19,270 bases of DNA from positions 1 to 19,270 of the forward strand of contig JALLBK010000334.1 in assembly GCA_036940085.1 (NCBI GenBank). Direction: 5' to 3'. The position numbers were made by a program, and so were the translations under genes. The first letter of the stretch is position 1. Each line of letters opens with the position of its first letter. The notes beneath the pieces were generated by a model. That model was not told where the DNA came from. It did not search any database and worked only from the letters and a program-made list of their open reading frames with translations. Positions 17,509 through 19,270 of the stretch are shown here, piece by piece. This stretch comes from Discostella pseudostelligera. Taxonomy: Eukaryota > Bacillariophyta > Thalassiosirophyceae > Thalassiosirales > Thalassiosiraceae.

Positions 17509-17911
17509 GATGAGGGAGGTTCGGTAGTAGTAGGAGTTATCACGAGATGGAGGAGGGTGAGAAGTGAGAGTGGCACGAGATGGAGATTTTTGATTTTTTG
17601 GATTTGGCAATGACGATGACGAGGCGCGCCAAAATGAAGAGGGGAGAACCAGAGTCGGTCTGTCCGTGGTTAGTCTGCCCCTCACCCGGCGGCGCAGCCA
17701 CAAAAATCAAGCGAAGCCGCAGCCGCCACCAAATCCAACACATCAAAATTCACCATCAACCTCCATCTATCAATCACCATGACCGCCACCTCCATGTCGC
17801 ACCTAGTACTGCTTTTGACGACTATCTATACCATCTAAATACCTCGGTAGGAACGAGACGCAACACATACCATAGCACCCCACGAACAATAGCACCATAA
17901 TCATCATCGTC
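17509..17911. promoter_or_regulatory. Divergent promoter region between RPA14 and RPF1
   Basis: 403 bp separate two outward-facing housekeeping genes, so both promoters lie here. No TATA-like box at a convincing distance or strong repeat was seen. The segment next to RPF1 is rich in CCA/ATC runs. Confidence 0.45.
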
Positions 17912-18958
17912 ATGGCCCCATCAAAACGCAAAGGGGGACATGCCAGTCTCCAAGGCAAAAAGCCCTCCAACACCGCCAAGGTCAAGCGGCGCACGGTGAC
18001 TACCAATCCAGGCCACATTCAAAACAAACTCAAACGTTCTGAAATGTATGCCAAATACCTATTGGATAAGAAGGCCGCGAAACGTCAATCTCGTATCCAA
18101 CGTGAGAAGGAGGCCGAGGCCCTCGGCGAGGATGAGGCTGCACGCAAGCGTCTCACGCCACGAACATTGGACAATACCCGTGAGATGGAAGAAACGACTG
18201 TCCAGCCTGATGATGAAGAGATTCTCGCCGATGAGGCCGAGGATGAATTTGCACCGTATTTCTCCGATGAAATTCGTCCCAAGATACTATTAACGACACG
18301 TCCCTGTCCGTCGGCGGAGCTATTCCATTTTATTTCTGACCTGATGAGATTCATTCCACAACTGTACTACTATCCACGAAAATCCTACTCGGTAAAAGAA
18401 ATTTGCACCTTTGGGAGTAATCGAAAATTCACACATTTGATTGTACTCTCTGAAAAAAGCAAGGTGTGCAACGGTATGCTAATATCGCACCTACGTCCAT
18501 CCACGGCGGGGAATTGTTTGGGTGGACCGACCGCCTTCTTCAAGGTGTCCAATGTCATTCCATCGACGGATGTTCCCAACAATGGATCGGCGACGAGTCA
18601 TGTCCCCGAATTGAATTTGCATGGATTTACAACACGGCTCGGACATCGTGCCGGACGATTCCTCGGTAGTTTATTTCCACACAATGCCCAATTTCAGGGA
18701 CGGCAGGTGGCAACATTTCACAATCAGCGTGATTTTATTTTTGTGCGACATCATCGGTATGTCTTCGAGGAAGGACCACATGTGAATAAAGAGAATGGAA
18801 AGAAGAAGACGAAGGCGCGGTTGCAGGAACTTGGCCCACGATTCACGTTGAAGATGAGGTGGTTGCAGGAGGGTACATTTGATACACAGTTTGGAGAGTA
18901 CGAGTGGTTTCATAAGAGGAAGGAGATGGATACTACGAGGAGAAAGTTCCATTTGTAG
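17912..18958 (+). CDS. RPF1: Ribosome production factor 1 (Brix-domain 60S biogenesis protein)
   Basis: Rpf1 is a nucleolar Brix-family protein needed for large-subunit rRNA processing. It is a single exon of 348 aa (human about 349, yeast 295). The basic N-terminus (KRKGGH, KVKRR) and a Lys/Arg/Glu-rich, probably coiled segment (about 40-80) precede an acidic patch (about 100-118). The Brix domain runs from about 122 to 325: PKILLTTRPCPSAELFHF, RKFTHLIVLSE, GPTAFFKVSN, HGFTTRLGHRAGRFLGSLFP, VATFHNQRDFIFVRHHRYVFE and ELGPRFTLKMRWLQEGTF. It ends GEYEWFHKRKEMDTTRRKF, the usual family C-terminus. A short insertion (about STAGNCL, 197-203) splits the usual HLPxGPTA motif. ATG 17912 has an A at -3 on the minus side of TCATGG and is the first in frame. 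Confidence 0.96.
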   Translation: MAPSKRKGGHASLQGKKPSNTAKVKRRTVTTNPGHIQNKLKRSEMYAKYLLDKKAAKRQSRIQREKEAEALGEDEAARKRLTPRTLDNTREMEETTVQPDDEEILADEAEDEFAPYFSDEIRPKILLTTRPCPSAELFHFISDLMRFIPQLYYYPRKSYSVKEICTFGSNRKFTHLIVLSEKSKVCNGMLISHLRPSTAGNCLGGPTAFFKVSNVIPSTDVPNNGSATSHVPELNLHGFTTRLGHRAGRFLGSLFPHNAQFQGRQVATFHNQRDFIFVRHHRYVFEEGPHVNKENGKKKTKARLQELGPRFTLKMRWLQEGTFDTQFGEYEWFHKRKEMDTTRRKFHL

Positions 18959-19270
18959 ATGCGTGTGGTGTTGGCGTTCAGTGGCATTCACTGCAGAGAC
19001 GTGGTTTTGATGAGAGTTTCAATGCTCTAGACTTGATGATGCAGAACAAGTACGGTGCAGTTCAAGTTGCATCTTAACAGTGTTAATTTGCATGCAAAGA
19101 CGAGTCTAGATAACCACGAAGTCATTTATCATTTATCACGGGGAAGTGTTGCATTCTTCTCCTCTTCCTTTTTCAGTCTTCCGCCGCCTTCGCAGCTCTC
19201 TTGCAGTGCTACTGATTACTTGCCTTCGCTGTCTTTCCCTTTTTCCCATCGCCATAGATGGACTTTATGA
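18959..19270. other. Right-edge spacer, possible start of another gene at 19258
   Basis: 312 bases follow RPF1. The last 120 are pyrimidine-rich (runs of CTT, TCC and CCTTTTT), and an ATG at 19258 (ATGGACTTTATG) reaches the window edge. This could be a 5' UTR and first codons of a + strand gene, but too little is visible to claim it. Confidence 0.25.

Overview
The window looks like nuclear DNA from a eukaryotic microalga, most likely a diatom. The genes carry short GT-AG introns (69-234 nt). They include a eukaryotic RPF1, an RPA14-like subunit, a zinc-less plant/fungal-type Fpg, and a GH81 glucanase with a cysteine-rich tail of a kind I associate with secreted diatom proteins. The species cannot be named from this sequence. 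All gene models were made by eye from reading frames, splice motifs and recalled family consensus; no database search was run.

Left third (1-4593): a decayed MULE-type transposase is cut by the window edge. After it come about 3 kb of gene-poor repeats: a two-copy tandem repeat at 1602-1992, a strongly purine-biased simple-sequence tract at about 2000-2830, and small hairpin repeats. This part ends with a tRNA-Ala(CGC).

Middle (4594-14551): a formamidopyrimidine-DNA glycosylase (+) converges on a four-exon, membrane-anchored GH81 endo-1,3-beta-glucanase (-). The glucanase is divergent from a four-exon gene (+) that encodes a RuBisCO-like protein (RLP) fused in frame to a complete transketolase, about 1145 aa in all. 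The 638-bp region between the two starts holds two copies of the palindrome CTCCACGTGGAG inside a longer direct repeat. The fusion is the most interesting object in the window: a form IV RuBisCO relative covalently joined to a TPP-dependent ketol transferase. Known bacterial apiose/apionate catabolism uses an RLP decarboxylase and an apulose-4-phosphate transketolase, so a bifunctional sugar-phosphate enzyme is a testable idea. The gene also contains an obvious assembly scar: a 72-bp exact repeat around a single N at 13422.

Right third (14927-19270): two nearly identical cold-shock-domain/glycine-rich genes lie head to head. Their first exons differ at only five synonymous sites while their introns differ widely. 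A divergent pair follows: RPA14/RPA3 (-) and the ribosome-biogenesis factor RPF1 (+). The last 312 bases hold no supported gene.
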